Below are positions 63,041 to 64,000 of a stretch of 64,000 nucleotides of DNA, piece by piece; the first letter of the stretch is position 1; every line of letters starts with the position of its first letter. The position numbers were made by a program, and so were the translations under genes. The notes beneath the pieces are model-generated. The model ran no database searches. It saw only the letters and a program-made list of their open reading frames with translations, and was not told where the DNA came from. The DNA is from Sanderia malayensis (lineage: Eukaryota; Cnidaria; Scyphozoa; Semaeostomeae; Pelagiidae): positions 186,001 through 250,000 of the forward strand of contig RQOL01000531.1 in the NCBI GenBank assembly GCA_013076295.1. The letters are read 5' to 3'.

Positions 63041-64000
63041 TAGAGGACCATCCGGCAGGGGCGGACACGTTAAGCAATCCGTTCTAATTAAAGTTGATTA
63101 AGTTGCGATAAGATCACTGTTCGTCGGACCCGCAAAGCAATGGAACTTTATTTGAAATAATTGAAATGCTCCATTCCCCAATCACATGGTCCATGGAAGC
63201 CATGAGTTCCAATTTTGATTCCAAGGTTGTTCCAGGTCCATGTTTTCTCTGATGATTTAACTTGAAACCATTCAAATCTTCAAAGTTGTATCCATTCTCC
63301 CATAGCATGGTCCATGGAATCCCCCATCCCAAGTTCCATTCCAAGGTTGTTCTGGGTCCATGTTTTCTCCCATGATTTAATTTGAAATGATTCTGATCTT
63401 CATATTTCCATCCTTTTCCCCACGGAAGCCCCGAGGTCTGATTCCATCCCAAGGTGGTTCCAGGTCCATTTTTTCCGCGATGCAAATGTTCGTGCACTTC
63501 TGAGCGTGCCAGAAACGTCTCGATTTAAACCGAACGGAGAGAAGCGTTGCGATTGAATATTATATCATACATGTATATGATATTGAATAGTATAGTAAAT
63601 CATAATTGGATCCATTTAATTCGACATTTTGATTAGAGAATATACAATATTAAAAATACAGATCAAATTGGTAAAAACATATTTGCAACAACACGATTTC
63701 CATGAAAGCAATACAAAAGCGCATTGTGAAAATTTTAGAGGGGTCCCAAAGTTAGATGCATCTAAACACGCAGTCAAAAATTCACGATATATAAAAGGGT
63801 TTCAAATACAGCAATCATGAAAATTTTTAGTTGATTCACTCACATATTTCACAGACCAAATGCACAACTTTGGCGTTTTGAATTGCAGCTCAGTGGTGAG
63901 CACTTTTCCAGTTTAGAATCCATGTGAAGTGGATTCTAAAACAGCACACGTTTATGTTATGCAGAACGAAAATGACGTGCTTGACATCCAATACTTTCAA
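63041..64000 (-). repeat. Tandem unit D, 3' part (runs off the window)
   Basis: Begins with the shared GACCATCCGGCAGGGGCGGACACG block, then AATAAA (63152-63147), the three-copy repeat region (63500-63165) and the following spacer, collinear with units A-C to the window end. The array therefore continues to the right. Confidence 0.7.

Overview
The window looks like AT-rich metazoan nuclear DNA, most likely from a marine invertebrate. An anthozoan cnidarian is my best guess; a sponge or other early-branching animal is not excluded. The reasons are one host gene with 18 short, GT-AG-bounded coding exons, many families of small inverted-repeat elements, BEL/Pao and RTE-like retroelements, and a 100-base run of N marking a scaffold gap. 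No operon, rRNA, tRNA or CRISPR array was seen.

Layout. 1-3551: minus-strand start of a BEL/Pao element (LTR plus gag), broken by a TTAA-flanked MITE. 3690-4900: PIF/Harbinger transposase remnant split by a solo LTR. 5119-9658: nested fold-back elements of a Harbinger-like family carrying a Helitron-type insert and a hAT MITE. 9660-20657: a graveyard of gag, LTR, LINE, transposase and integrase fragments plus MITEs. 20660-29373: a nearly full-length but inactivated BEL/Pao element on the minus strand, its 3' LTR split by two MITEs. 30079-32950: an RTE-type LINE with a hAT insert and a deleted RT core. 34134-35745: an inverted-repeat element whose right arm ends about 80 bp from the host gene's predicted first exon.

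35745-46752 holds the only clearly intact host gene, an M17 (leucine aminopeptidase family) metallopeptidase of the W07G4.4-like type. It has 18 coding exons, 521 residues and all metal-binding and catalytic residues in place, although its introns contain several MITEs. 47231-52786 is again mobile DNA. At 53041-53332 there is a possible first exon of a divergent homeodomain protein.

53703-54545 is a 60-bp minisatellite next to a GC-rich hairpin, resembling a Helitron-like end. From about 55.7 kb to the window end lies a tandem array of 2.2-2.45-kb units. On the minus strand each complete unit carries a TATA box at a fixed place, and most carry consensus splice donors, a repeat-coding 3' part and an AATAAA. 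This array of apparently compact transcription units is the least explained thing in the window.

Most coding sequence here belongs to dead or dying mobile elements. Their nested order can be read from target-site duplications and shows successive waves of BEL/Pao, Harbinger-like, piggyBac-like (TTAA), hAT and Helitron activity. All family names are from my own recognition of motifs; no database search was possible.
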